55,437 nt of DNA from Colwellia sp. (lineage in GTDB: Bacteria; Pseudomonadota; Gammaproteobacteria; Enterobacterales; Alteromonadaceae), in assembly GCA_029938115.1 (NCBI GenBank), contig JAPYOP010000028.1, positions 1 to 55,437 on the forward strand. The letters run 5' to 3'. A model generated the notes under the pieces. That model was not told where the DNA came from, did no database searches, and saw nothing but the letters and a program-made list of their open reading frames with translations. The position numbers and the translations under genes were made by a program. Of this stretch, positions 35,713 to 44,671 are shown in pieces. The stretch's first letter is position 1. Each line of letters starts with the position of its first letter.

Positions 35713-37257
35713 ATGAGGACACTAATTTTTGGAAGTTTTGCCTTGGCTATGGTCTTTATGCTTGGTGCTTTTGCCAAGGTTAAGGACATTACTGTGCATG
35801 CGGGTGATACAATGACGACAACACTATTTATTGCTGGGGATTCTACGGCAACAAAACATATCAATAGGCCGCATCAGGGATGGGGGGCGGTGCTGGGTGA
35901 ATATTTCAATCAAAAGCAAGTTAAAATCGATAACCGTGCCCTTGGTGGCCGAAGTAGCCGAACATTTATAACGCAAGGTCATTGGCAAAAATTGCTCGAT
36001 GATGTCAGAGCAGGAGACACAGTGCTTATTCAATTTGGCCATAATGATGTCTCTCCTATCAATGATGAAACACGTGCCAGAGGTGTGCTACCCGGCATTG
36101 GCGAAGACAGTGTCGATATTGACAATATGCTAAACAAAACAGCTGAGACCGTTTATAGCTACGGACACTATATCCGCAAAATGATTGTTGACACCCGTGC
36201 GAAAAAAGCGACACCGATATTAATATCCCTAACCGTGCGTAATTTATGGCAAGACGGGCGTATTGAGCGCGGTTTGGGGCAGTATAATGCTTGGCTATAC
36301 AAGGTGGCTATAGAACAAAATACCCAGTTTATCGATATTACTAATCCTATGGCGGATCAATTGGAGACCATAGGTATCGACAAAACAGCGCTATTTTACC
36401 CTGAGGATCACACGCATTTTAGCACGGCTGGAGTACACCTTTATGCTCAAGCTGTTGTTGCAGGCTTACAAGGACTGCGAGCAGCATTCAAAAAGACAGA
36501 CTATTCTAATCTTGGTAAGAATGTGCAGCCGGCTTTATGGTCGTGGCTGCGATTGCCGTTTGTCGCTGACCCTGACAAGCCGAGTATATTCTTTGTAGGT
36601 GACTCAACCGTTCGTAATGGCGGTGGTATTGGCAAAGATGGCGGTTGGGGCTGGGGTGATTTTGTTGAAAGGGCTCTTCATACGGACAAATTTAATATTA
36701 TCAATCGTGCGATTGGTGCGAGAAGCAGTCGGACATATATAACGCAGGGGCATTGGCAGCGGTCACTGAGCATGATGAATAAAGGGGATTATGTCCTTAT
36801 CCAGTTTGGTCACAATGATGCAGGCCCTTTAAACGATGATAGCCGGGCGAGAGGGACTATAGCTGGCATAGGGCAAGCTTCTGCACATATTAAAAACTTA
36901 ACGACAGGCAAAGACGAAACCGTCCATACCTACGGCTGGTACTTGCGAAAAATGATTGGTGAAGCAAAGGCAAGGGGTATTAGACCGATAGTTGTCTCTC
37001 CTGTGCCACGAAAAATCTGGCAGGGTACCCGTATTAAGCGTAACCAAAGCCGTTATCCAGAATGGGCTCGCTCAGTGGCGCAACAAAGTAACAGCCTGCT
37101 TATCGATTTACACACACTTGTAGCTCAAGAATATGATCTATTAGGACAAGAAGGGGTGAATGAACTCTTTGCTGATAAACATACCCATACCAGCTTAAAG
37201 GGGGCTAAGCTAACAGCCAGAGTAGTGGCAAAAGAGCTTGAACAAATGTTCGACTAA
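35713..37257 (+). CDS. double-domain CE12 rhamnogalacturonan acetylesterase
   Basis: A 514-residue secreted protein (signal peptide ~1-22) with two complete SGNH-hydrolase domains in tandem. Domain 1 (~35-255) has GDSTAT, GHNDVSP and PEDHTHFS; domain 2 (~290-510) has GDSTVRNGGG, GHNDAGP and ADKHTHTS. Ser of GDS and the Asp-x-x-His near the end form the catalytic set, and both domains keep all of it. CE12 enzymes remove O-acetyl groups from galacturonate in rhamnogalacturonan, opening the chain to PL4 and PL26. Single-domain enzymes are about 250 residues, so this is an internal fusion or duplication. Confidence 0.92.
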   Translation: MRTLIFGSFALAMVFMLGAFAKVKDITVHAGDTMTTTLFIAGDSTATKHINRPHQGWGAVLGEYFNQKQVKIDNRALGGRSSRTFITQGHWQKLLDDVRAGDTVLIQFGHNDVSPINDETRARGVLPGIGEDSVDIDNMLNKTAETVYSYGHYIRKMIVDTRAKKATPILISLTVRNLWQDGRIERGLGQYNAWLYKVAIEQNTQFIDITNPMADQLETIGIDKTALFYPEDHTHFSTAGVHLYAQAVVAGLQGLRAAFKKTDYSNLGKNVQPALWSWLRLPFVADPDKPSIFFVGDSTVRNGGGIGKDGGWGWGDFVERALHTDKFNIINRAIGARSSRTYITQGHWQRSLSMMNKGDYVLIQFGHNDAGPLNDDSRARGTIAGIGQASAHIKNLTTGKDETVHTYGWYLRKMIGEAKARGIRPIVVSPVPRKIWQGTRIKRNQSRYPEWARSVAQQSNSLLIDLHTLVAQEYDLLGQEGVNELFADKHTHTSLKGAKLTARVVAKELEQMFD

Positions 37258-37455
37258 TGAATTCTGCTGGAAGACTATTTTTGGTAAGAAATTAACGGTT
37301 GGGTTAATGCGATGAGCGTGAATGAGGGCATGCGCTTGAGTCGGGTGGGATGTCATTAAATCGCAACACCAAGCACAAAGATTCTTATCTTGTCATGGTG
37401 TCGACATTAATTAATTCAGCCGCGGGGGGATATTTTAAAAGTTCTTAATCAACTA

Positions 37456-38532
37456 TTATTTTACCGCTACATCCCAAACCTTTGCACGGCGCGATTTTCC
37501 ATTAGGCCCTTGAACCCAAAGCACCACCACATATTTTCCTGCCTCACGGTATTGATGTATTGGATGTTGTTCTTTCGACGTTGTGCCATCGCCAAAATCC
37601 CATTGACAGCTATTTATCTTGCCATGCGACTCATCTTTAAAAGCAACCATTCGCCTGCTCATGTCGATGATTTTAAAAGACCAATTGGCTGCGAGCGCCG
37701 TTGTGAATTGCTTTTCTAAAGGCATTAATTTAAAAGGCAGCAGGAATGAGGCATTACCAAACATGTTGTGTTCTTTCGACAAGTTCCAAAAGCCATTTTT
37801 CCCGTTTTTGTTAACATCGTCATAGTCGATAATCGCCCAGCTCAAGCCTACATTTTTGTTCTCAGTTAATATTGACTCTATCGCGCGCGATGGATCATTG
37901 CCTGCATAATCAAACGGGGTGATCCAAAACTCAAGGGTCAATTTGCCGGATTGACCGGGTTTAAAATGGTAATTGTAAGCTGAATTTGCATACGGTAAGC
38001 CCTTAATCCATGGCTGGCTGCCCCATGCTAATGTCCAGTCTTTACCTTGAGCTGGGGTGAAAATATGGTAGTTCTGGGCATGAACACCATGAAATGAAAA
38101 GTAGGCATCCATGTTATCGATTTCCTTATTGGGATGGAAACGTTCGATAAATGGCCCACCTGATTGATCGCCATCAACGACCAGTTCGAAGGTATCATTA
38201 TGCAAACCGGGCAAAGCGAAATCCCAGTAATCATCATAGGCTTGATAAAGGAAATACAGTCGGTTCAGGCCTTTCACCCAAGCTACTTTTACCTTAACAT
38301 CTAAGTTTTTGGCATCCGCTTGTTGGTGTTTATGACTGTCGTCCCACAGCTGATCCATGCCGACGGTGTAACTGTCAGGAACCATACGCCAATCAGCATC
38401 ATTACCATCAATTTGTGGTATTTGATTAGCGGGGAATTGAAATATTTTATAACTGCGTTTTTCTTGAGCGAAACAGGGTTGAGTCAAAAAAAATGTAACA
38501 AATGTAAAAGCAATAAAATAATATTTTAACAA
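37456..38532 (-). CDS. secreted CBM9-like/PKD-domain protein
   Basis: A 358-residue exported protein: signal peptide (~1-22, TFFLTQPCFAQ), a CBM9/DOMON-like beta-sandwich (~30-265, with IDGNDADWRMVP, VAWVKGLNRLYFLYQAYDDYWD and NDTFELVVDGDQSGG) and a C-terminal PKD domain (~275-358, CQWDFGDGTTSKEQHPIHQY). No catalytic motif is visible; carbohydrate binding or display at the cell surface is the likely role. The start is TTG with AGGAG 9 nt upstream, and the broken copy at 31404-31609 conserves the same TTG. It opens a minus-strand cluster together with PL26 and the beta-helix gene. Confidence 0.82.
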   Translation of the reverse strand: MLKYYFIAFTFVTFFLTQPCFAQEKRSYKIFQFPANQIPQIDGNDADWRMVPDSYTVGMDQLWDDSHKHQQADAKNLDVKVKVAWVKGLNRLYFLYQAYDDYWDFALPGLHNDTFELVVDGDQSGGPFIERFHPNKEIDNMDAYFSFHGVHAQNYHIFTPAQGKDWTLAWGSQPWIKGLPYANSAYNYHFKPGQSGKLTLEFWITPFDYAGNDPSRAIESILTENKNVGLSWAIIDYDDVNKNGKNGFWNLSKEHNMFGNASFLLPFKLMPLEKQFTTALAANWSFKIIDMSRRMVAFKDESHGKINSCQWDFGDGTTSKEQHPIHQYREAGKYVVVLWVQGPNGKSRRAKVWDVAVK

Positions 38533-38608
38533 AATTTTTCTCCTATACAGATGTTACTCATTTGCAGACTTCCACAGCCTGGTTCATTGCAATACCATTT
38601 TTATGAAA

Positions 38609-41422
38609 TTAGCGATAGTCGCTGATTTCATCAGGCACTAAGGCTGAGATTCTGATGGCGTTAAGTCCCCATTGTGCACTTCGGTTGGTACTTACCCAAG
38701 TGGCTTCATCGACTGGATTGAGTGTATCAGGACCTGCCACGCGTTGCGTTGCTAAGATTGGGTCTCCTTTGAGCAAACCTTCTTTGGTGCTAATAAAAGT
38801 TTTGCTAGCTAGCGCGGCGAGTTTGTCATCTGCATTCATTACTGAGGCATAGGCGAGCAGGCTTGAATGCGTCGAGCGAAATCCGGGCGGTTTATATTCG
38901 GGGCCAAACAGTTTATCCAACACGTCCCGAGGGGCTTGGCAAAATTCACAATATAATAGCCAAGCGGCTTTAAATTCGGGCACGTCGATCAGTTGGATCA
39001 ACTCAGCAACGACTTCGGGCAAGCCGAACATGATACTAAGGTGAGAAGCTACGGGTGTCGCATCCTTTGGTGAACTCAGCTGTTTGCTAACTGGGTCGAA
39101 TTCAAATCGATTAGTGAAGAACCCCCACTTGGCATTACCGATAGCTCGCATCGATGATTCGATCCACTGTTGATACTTGGCATCGCCAGTGCGTTCCCAG
39201 GCGGTCAGCCAATTGGAGACTGTGGCTCCATAGTCGGTACCCACTGAGATGCGCGTTCCTGCAAACGTTAACGGTTCTTTGAAATTCGTCTTGCCCGTGT
39301 CAAAGGGTACTTTGCGACGGGCATTAAGGTTTGCCAGTTGGCGATCCGCTTCTATAACTTCCGACAGTACATCGCCAGTGCGTTCGTCGGTGGTGAGGTA
39401 ATAGTGGAAACGTCGGTTCATGCATGTGCTGATCCGCAGCTGCTTAGCACTACAGCCCCAGTGCTGGACATTGTGGCGGCTACCGAAACCTTTAAAGCGT
39501 CCCAAGTGATAGATATCGACGTCTCGGGTATGACGATTCATTGCCTCAGCCAGACGGAATGCTTTAGCATCGCCACTGCGCAAAAAGGTGTACCAGAGCC
39601 ACATATCGGTGGACAACTCGGAGTTGTCCCAGGCGAAACCTCCTTTGTCGTAGCGCCAAACATGTCGGTCGTTATCGTAGGTATGCATCACATCACCATA
39701 GTTCCAAAATCCATACCAATGACGTTGTTCTACTTGTTTTTGGTAAAAGTCGATGGACCAGTCAAGACGATCCTCAATTTTGGACAGATTAGGAGAGGAG
39801 CGATTAGGCAGACCCCACATGTTGCCAAATACCTTGGCACGTAGCATGTCTTCAGGACGCGGCACCAACTGAGCTGGAACAGATACAGCCTCGGCCAAGT
39901 GCGGATAGTCTTCACGGCTAGGCGTTTCACCAACCGCCCAGAGATAGATATCAGTTGAACGGGCGACGCCCTTGGGGGTGCCAAAGCCTGGCTCATGATC
40001 TTCGTAAGTGACTTTCATGGCATCGACTTGTTTTGCGTAGGGGTGATCGGGCACGCTTGTTTCGATGCCTTCAATCATCACGTCGGGCAGTGGTCCTTCC
40101 ACATCCATACCCATTGAGTCGTGGTAGAAACGAATATCCATCGCTGGCGCCTCTGGCGAGTACATCCAAATCGTCACTTGCGCCGTGTCGGTTGCCGCGT
40201 TACGGATATCTAATTGTGTTGGATTGAGCTTCCAAAAATCTCGCATCCCGAACACCACGCCACCGCTAGAGCCGCCGATGTAGCCTAGCCCGTCAGCACG
40301 ATGCCCTTCGTCAGAGCTGATCCAGCCGTGACCTGGTTTGGTCCGTTTGCGGACAGTAAAACCATTGGAATTTTGCTGCGAGAGCGTGAAGTCTCCCCAG
40401 GTAGGTACCCAATGAATACGTTCACTCACCTTTGGATCCCAAGTGTGGATATCGGGGACTTTTCTACCTGCCACTTGGGCTATGCGTACCGCTTCGCCGG
40501 GATCGCGCATCCCTGTTAATCCTTGCACAGCTTCGCCCCATAATCCGCCATCTTGACCGGAGAAGCGAATATGTCGGTTGTAGCTCTCGTCGCGCATCGG
40601 TACGTCGAAGCGCACACCCAGGGCGCTAAGGAAATCGCTATGTTCGTCACCGTCGAAGATAAAGGTATGCGCCATGCGAATACCTTCACTGCCGGCATGA
40701 AAATACAGACGGACACTAAACGGCAACCAATCACGCTTGTTCTGCGTGCGGTGCTTGCCATCTATTTTTATCACAGCGCGAATGGGACCTGACTGCTCGA
40801 CGACAATTGATTGGATATCACTGCTAAATTCTTCCACGGTTGCGCCGCGATCGGGTGAATCTTGACGCCTTCCCGTTAAGTGACCATTTTGCAAGAGGGT
40901 GACGTTATCCCGTTTGACTGATGAAATAAGTGCAGTTCCATTTTTCGGGAGCTGGCAAACGATCACGCCAGTATCGACAATGATCGCCTGCGACGTTTCT
41001 TTAACGCTGACCAGCTTGGCAGGGAGTTTCGATTTTCCGGGCAAAATTTCCAAATACTCGACTGATGGGGCGTCTGGAGCCACGGCATGTCCCGTCCATT
41101 TTAAGCTGCCATCGGGCCAAGTCGCCGTTGTCCATGTCTGAGTAGGCACCTGTTTTCCTTGCGGGGTACGTAGGGTGAATTGGGTTCCCTCAGCGTGTTG
41201 ACCCATAGGCCAAGGCACGCCAAACGCGGTTCCGCTATGGACTTTGGGTACTTTGCCCTCAAGCCAATGAACTTGGGTTGGACCGGTTACTGGTGCAGAA
41301 GTCTGTTTTAACTTTGCTGTCTGCTCTGGACTTTTATGCGCCCCATAAAGCGATGGTGCCGCTGTGGCGGCGGCGAGTAAAGAGGTTGCGCGAATGAAGT
41401 TACGTCGGCTTAAGTCTGTCAT
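38609..41422 (-). CDS. PL26-like exo-rhamnogalacturonan lyase
   Basis: A 937-residue enzyme resembling the three-domain PcRGLX fold. A twin-arginine signal (LSRRNFIRATSLLAAATAAP) implies folded export. The N-terminal beta domain shows AFGVPWPMG, FTLRTPQGKQVPTQTW and WPDGSLKWTGHAV. The central domain (~190-520) and a long (alpha/alpha) barrel (~540-900, FWNYGDVMHTYDNDRHVWRYD, shown as residues 569-589) follow. PL26 releases unsaturated galacturonyl-rhamnose from chain ends, the substrate of GH105. Local base use is more GC-rich than neighbouring genes, which may mark separate acquisition. It precedes the PKD gene with 76 bp between. Confidence 0.82.
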   Translation of the reverse strand: MTDLSRRNFIRATSLLAAATAAPSLYGAHKSPEQTAKLKQTSAPVTGPTQVHWLEGKVPKVHSGTAFGVPWPMGQHAEGTQFTLRTPQGKQVPTQTWTTATWPDGSLKWTGHAVAPDAPSVEYLEILPGKSKLPAKLVSVKETSQAIIVDTGVIVCQLPKNGTALISSVKRDNVTLLQNGHLTGRRQDSPDRGATVEEFSSDIQSIVVEQSGPIRAVIKIDGKHRTQNKRDWLPFSVRLYFHAGSEGIRMAHTFIFDGDEHSDFLSALGVRFDVPMRDESYNRHIRFSGQDGGLWGEAVQGLTGMRDPGEAVRIAQVAGRKVPDIHTWDPKVSERIHWVPTWGDFTLSQQNSNGFTVRKRTKPGHGWISSDEGHRADGLGYIGGSSGGVVFGMRDFWKLNPTQLDIRNAATDTAQVTIWMYSPEAPAMDIRFYHDSMGMDVEGPLPDVMIEGIETSVPDHPYAKQVDAMKVTYEDHEPGFGTPKGVARSTDIYLWAVGETPSREDYPHLAEAVSVPAQLVPRPEDMLRAKVFGNMWGLPNRSSPNLSKIEDRLDWSIDFYQKQVEQRHWYGFWNYGDVMHTYDNDRHVWRYDKGGFAWDNSELSTDMWLWYTFLRSGDAKAFRLAEAMNRHTRDVDIYHLGRFKGFGSRHNVQHWGCSAKQLRISTCMNRRFHYYLTTDERTGDVLSEVIEADRQLANLNARRKVPFDTGKTNFKEPLTFAGTRISVGTDYGATVSNWLTAWERTGDAKYQQWIESSMRAIGNAKWGFFTNRFEFDPVSKQLSSPKDATPVASHLSIMFGLPEVVAELIQLIDVPEFKAAWLLYCEFCQAPRDVLDKLFGPEYKPPGFRSTHSSLLAYASVMNADDKLAALASKTFISTKEGLLKGDPILATQRVAGPDTLNPVDEATWVSTNRSAQWGLNAIRISALVPDEISDYR

Positions 41423-41496
41423 GATTTAGTTATTAATATCCTAGTTTTAATCTGTGAATTCATCACTTATCAGTTGTGCTTATTTTCTCTGGCAAG

Positions 41497-41527
41497 GTTA
41501 GCAGTGGCAGTCCCTGCCACTGCTAAC
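41497..41527 (-). terminator. strong hairpin between the beta-helix and PL26 genes
   Basis: Perfect 14-bp stem (GTTAGCAGTGGCAG / CTGCCACTGCTAAC) with a 3-nt loop, 55 bp after the beta-helix stop codon. No clear U-run follows, so it may stabilise mRNA 3' ends or attenuate rather than fully terminate. Confidence 0.6.
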
Positions 41528-41581
41528 GAGGAATTTGTTCATCCTCTTTTAACTCATCCTTGATAACTACACTAGTATCAA

Positions 41582-43288
41582 TTAATTACAATTGACAGGG
41601 ATAGGATCTACACCTGTTATTGTTAAACTATCAATATTAGACAGGCCTGAGCTGTTTGTGGCTTCTAGCCGAATAGTATTTGTCCCAGAGAGTAAATCAA
41701 GGTTAACCGCTGTACTATCCACATAAGTAGTCCATGCACCGGTAGCTGGTAAAGTGATACTATCTTGGTTTGTTCCATTAACGCTGTATACACTACTGCG
41801 TGAAGTTGAACCATTTGCATGACGCACCATGAATTGATAACTACCAGCCGAAGGGACTGATACCTGGTAATCAACCCCCTTTCCATTTGCATTATCTGTG
41901 TTGGCATAACCCGTGCCAGTATAACCGCTGTTAGAACTATCAACGGTCCCATCTACGCTACAAAAACCATTCTGCGCTTCCTGAACAACAATGGTTGAGT
42001 CGCCGCCACCCGTTGAAATCTCGGCTACCTCCCCTGGTGAATTATGAATGTCGCTATCTGTGTCTGTTATTTTAATCCAGTAATAATAAGTGCCATCGCT
42101 AAGGCTAGGATCAGTATAGGTAGTACCACTAACAGCTTGGGCGATGCGTACTCTTCCACTTGGATCAGGATCTGTGTCTCGATAAACGTCTTGGTTTTGA
42201 ACATTAATATTATTAACAACCCAGCTTAAATCTACATCTGATCCATTGGCCGAAGTAGTTAAATCGATTGAAGAAGAACCACTAGTAGGAGGTGTACCCT
42301 GAACGGTGCAACCAGAAACGTTAAGACTCGAATCATTAGTACTAGTTCCGATCCATTGGCAATTAGGGTTGCCATTGCTAACATTACCCGATAAAACATG
42401 GGTATCATAGGCATCTTGAAGAAATATTCCTTGTATGTTGGTATCAGCAATATCTACACTTTGAATTATCGTACCCCCGCTGCCAGATACAGAGAAAAAT
42501 CCGCGTCCAGAGTTGCGAGAATAAACGCTTTCTACAGTAACATTCGGCCCATTCGTGTTAGCCGTACGGAATGTTGCATAGCCTCCAGTAGGACTATTGT
42601 ACGAGCCAGTCACATTACCAACGGTACCATTTCGAGAATCATTTAATAATAAGCCGGCATTACCTGAATTGGTTACAGTAATATCACCGATAGTAAAGCC
42701 TTCAATGCCGTAAGTTTCGATAGCGTGGCCATTCGAACCATTAATGTTTATATTCCCCTGAAGGATTAGATTTGATGCCGGACCGGTTGAGGCATCAACA
42801 CGAATACCCAAACCTACAGGGGTATCCCTAGAAAGATCCATTGTGATATTTTCAAATAAAATGTTAGAGCAACCTCTAAACCAAAAACCATAACGCGGGC
42901 TGCCGATAACATGAACATTTTTTATAGTGATGTTATCTCGACGGTCACAATAAATACCAACATCTAGAAAACCACTACTGTTAGCATCTATATGATTGCT
43001 ATGAAAATCTAGAGTTTGTCCTGCTTGAGGACGTATAGCATAAACTGCACCACCATCTTCACCGCTACTCCCCGAATCGCGAATATGGATAGTTCCGGGG
43101 CCCATATTATCAGCGGCTGCATTTACCGCATCATAATATCGAGTACCTGTATATACTGAGTTCCCATCAACACTTGCTGACCAAGTGCTGCCACTTTTAG
43201 TTACTTCTGCGTCAGCAATTGCCAGTGTTGAGCATGTACTTACTAAAGTTAACATGGCCGCTAGCCACATGTTTTTGTTATTTTTCAT
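41582..43288 (-). CDS. secreted right-handed beta-helix protein with FnIII-like and CBM6/35 domains
   Basis: A 568-residue exported protein: signal peptide (~1-26), parallel beta-helix (~50-330, repeats such as RDNITIKNVHVIGSPRYGFW and IEGFTIGDITVTNSGNAGLL), an FnIII-like module (~345-425) and a CBM6/CBM35-type sandwich (~430-560, TIVVQEAQNGFCSVDG). The helix fold is that of pectate lyases (PL1, PL9) and GH28, and the setting argues for pectin chain cleavage, but I could not identify catalytic residues or the exact family. The C-terminal module probably binds the polysaccharide. Upstream lie two boxes 10 bp apart like those before the TonB receptor. Confidence 0.75.
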   Translation of the reverse strand: MKNNKNMWLAAMLTLVSTCSTLAIADAEVTKSGSTWSASVDGNSVYTGTRYYDAVNAAADNMGPGTIHIRDSGSSGEDGGAVYAIRPQAGQTLDFHSNHIDANSSGFLDVGIYCDRRDNITIKNVHVIGSPRYGFWFRGCSNILFENITMDLSRDTPVGLGIRVDASTGPASNLILQGNININGSNGHAIETYGIEGFTIGDITVTNSGNAGLLLNDSRNGTVGNVTGSYNSPTGGYATFRTANTNGPNVTVESVYSRNSGRGFFSVSGSGGTIIQSVDIADTNIQGIFLQDAYDTHVLSGNVSNGNPNCQWIGTSTNDSSLNVSGCTVQGTPPTSGSSSIDLTTSANGSDVDLSWVVNNINVQNQDVYRDTDPDPSGRVRIAQAVSGTTYTDPSLSDGTYYYWIKITDTDSDIHNSPGEVAEISTGGGDSTIVVQEAQNGFCSVDGTVDSSNSGYTGTGYANTDNANGKGVDYQVSVPSAGSYQFMVRHANGSTSRSSVYSVNGTNQDSITLPATGAWTTYVDSTAVNLDLLSGTNTIRLEATNSSGLSNIDSLTITGVDPIPVNCN

Positions 43289-43508
43289 AATAAGCCTTAT
43301 TTATATTGTTAATTTATTAGCTATTGAAAGATTGTAAAAGTAAGTTGATCAGTCTTAAAACACGACTAACAATATTATAGTGATTGAAAAACAAACAAAC
43401 TTCAACTGTTAAATGATTGGATTTGACTTACTTTGTGTTATTATGATTCCTTGTGGTGTTTTTGTGGTGTTTTTGTGATGTTTTGTTTATCAAAACATTT
43501 AGATAGGG

Positions 43509-43536
43509 TTAATCACTTTCAACCTTTTGTGGTTGT
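43509..43536 (-). promoter_or_regulatory. TYAATCA-like boxes upstream of the beta-helix gene
   Basis: TTAATCA (43509-43515) and TCAACCT (43519-43525) are 10 bp apart, the same spacing as the TCAATCA pair before the TonB receptor. TGGTTGT follows at 43530. They lie ~220 bp before the beta-helix start codon. Confidence 0.3.
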
Positions 43537-43614
43537 GTGAAGTCTGCATGGATTTAGATGGACCCTAGCCGTTATATTTCACTTAACATAATGTGAACTC
43601 TAACTACACCGAAA

Positions 43615-43824
43615 ATGCCTTTTGTCATTGCTAGAGTTCGCAATCACTATGGCAAAGGTATTCAGGCGAAAATGGTGCGCGACGCTCAAGAATACGTGGC
43701 AAACAACAATGCTAATGTTGAGTGGTTTGATACCGATGACTGTGGTTCTCTCGTGAAGGGAGGACATTATTCGTCCGTTGGCTTAATAGAGATTGGAAAA
43801 AGATTTGCGAAAAACTCACATTAA
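43615..43824 (+). pseudogene. C-terminal remnant of a sialate-O-acetylesterase-like SGNH esterase
   Basis: About 69 codons give only the last part of a SASA/DUF303-type carbohydrate acetylesterase, ending VEWFDTDDCG...GGHYSSVGLIEIGKRFA, where Asp and His of the catalytic set lie. The nucleophile-containing N-terminal two-thirds is absent, and no ribosome binding site precedes the first ATG. It sits just upstream of the kduD transcript, so an acetylesterase once belonged to this locus here. Confidence 0.75.
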
Positions 43825-43879
43825 ATTGGATCATCTTGAAGTGAGTGATTTTAAGTAGTAGACATTAAGGACTATAAAA

Positions 43880-44641
43880 ATGAATAAATTATTTGATTTA
43901 ACAGGAAAAGTGGCCGTTGTAACGGGAGCAAGTCGTGGTTTAGGGCAAGGTATGGCGTTAGGCCTAGCAGAAGCAGGGGCAGATATTATTGCCGTAGCTT
44001 CTTCGGCTGAAAATGCGGCTGAGACGGTAAAAAAAATACAAGCACTCGGGCGTAAGGCTATTGCTCTTGGTTGCCAACAAGATGACGCTGAGCAGGTAAA
44101 GCAATTAGTAGAAAATAGTATTGCCGCCTTTGGACAAGTCGATATTCTGGTGAATAACGCGGGTACTATTCGTCGTGCTCCAGCAGAAGAGTTTTCAGAT
44201 GAAGATTGGAATGCGGTAATGGAAACCAATATCAACGGTGTGTTTAGATTATCGCGCGGACTTGGTAAACATATGCTTGAGCGTGGCTCAGGAAAAATTA
44301 TCAATATTGCTTCCTTGTTGAGTTTTTCAGGTGGTATCACAGTGCCAGCCTACGCAGCCAGTAAAGGGGCTGTGATGCAGTTAACTAAAGCACTTGCCAA
44401 TGAGTGGGCAGCTAGAGGCTTGCAAATTAATGCCATCGCCCCAGGTTATTTTGCTACCGATAATACCGAGGCATTACGCGCTGATACTGAGCGTAATGCC
44501 TCAATATCAGCACGAATTCCTGCCGGGCGTTGGGGCAATCCAGAAGATTTAGCAGGTGCCGCTGTTTTTCTTGCATCCAAAGCATCAGATTATGTTAATG
44601 GCCACATCATGTTAGTTGATGGCGGTTGGATGGCTCGTTAA
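43880..44641 (+). CDS. kduD: 2-keto-3-deoxygluconate 5-dehydrogenase (KduD-type SDR)
   Basis: It reduces 2,5-diketo-3-deoxygluconate from KduI to 2-keto-3-deoxygluconate with NAD(P)H. The 253-residue classical SDR has VVTGASRGLGQGMA, NNAG, the catalytic Ser in IASLLSFSGG and the YAASK motif. Its family hallmarks include LFDLTGKVAVVTGASRGLG at the start and GDWGNPEDLAGA-like GRWGNPEDLAGAAVFL near the end. The start has AGGA upstream. It is followed 30 bp later by the KDG kinase, forming the lower uronate pathway pair. Confidence 0.92.
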   Translation: MNKLFDLTGKVAVVTGASRGLGQGMALGLAEAGADIIAVASSAENAAETVKKIQALGRKAIALGCQQDDAEQVKQLVENSIAAFGQVDILVNNAGTIRRAPAEEFSDEDWNAVMETNINGVFRLSRGLGKHMLERGSGKIINIASLLSFSGGITVPAYAASKGAVMQLTKALANEWAARGLQINAIAPGYFATDNTEALRADTERNASISARIPAGRWGNPEDLAGAAVFLASKASDYVNGHIMLVDGGWMAR

Positions 44642-44671
44642 TTTAGCTCGTTAATTTAAGAAGATTTTTAA

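Noticed and set aside
39338..39844. 168-codon plus-strand open frame within the PL26-like gene
   Set aside because: Antisense shadow of a GC-richer gene; no recognisable protein and the opposite strand is clearly coding.
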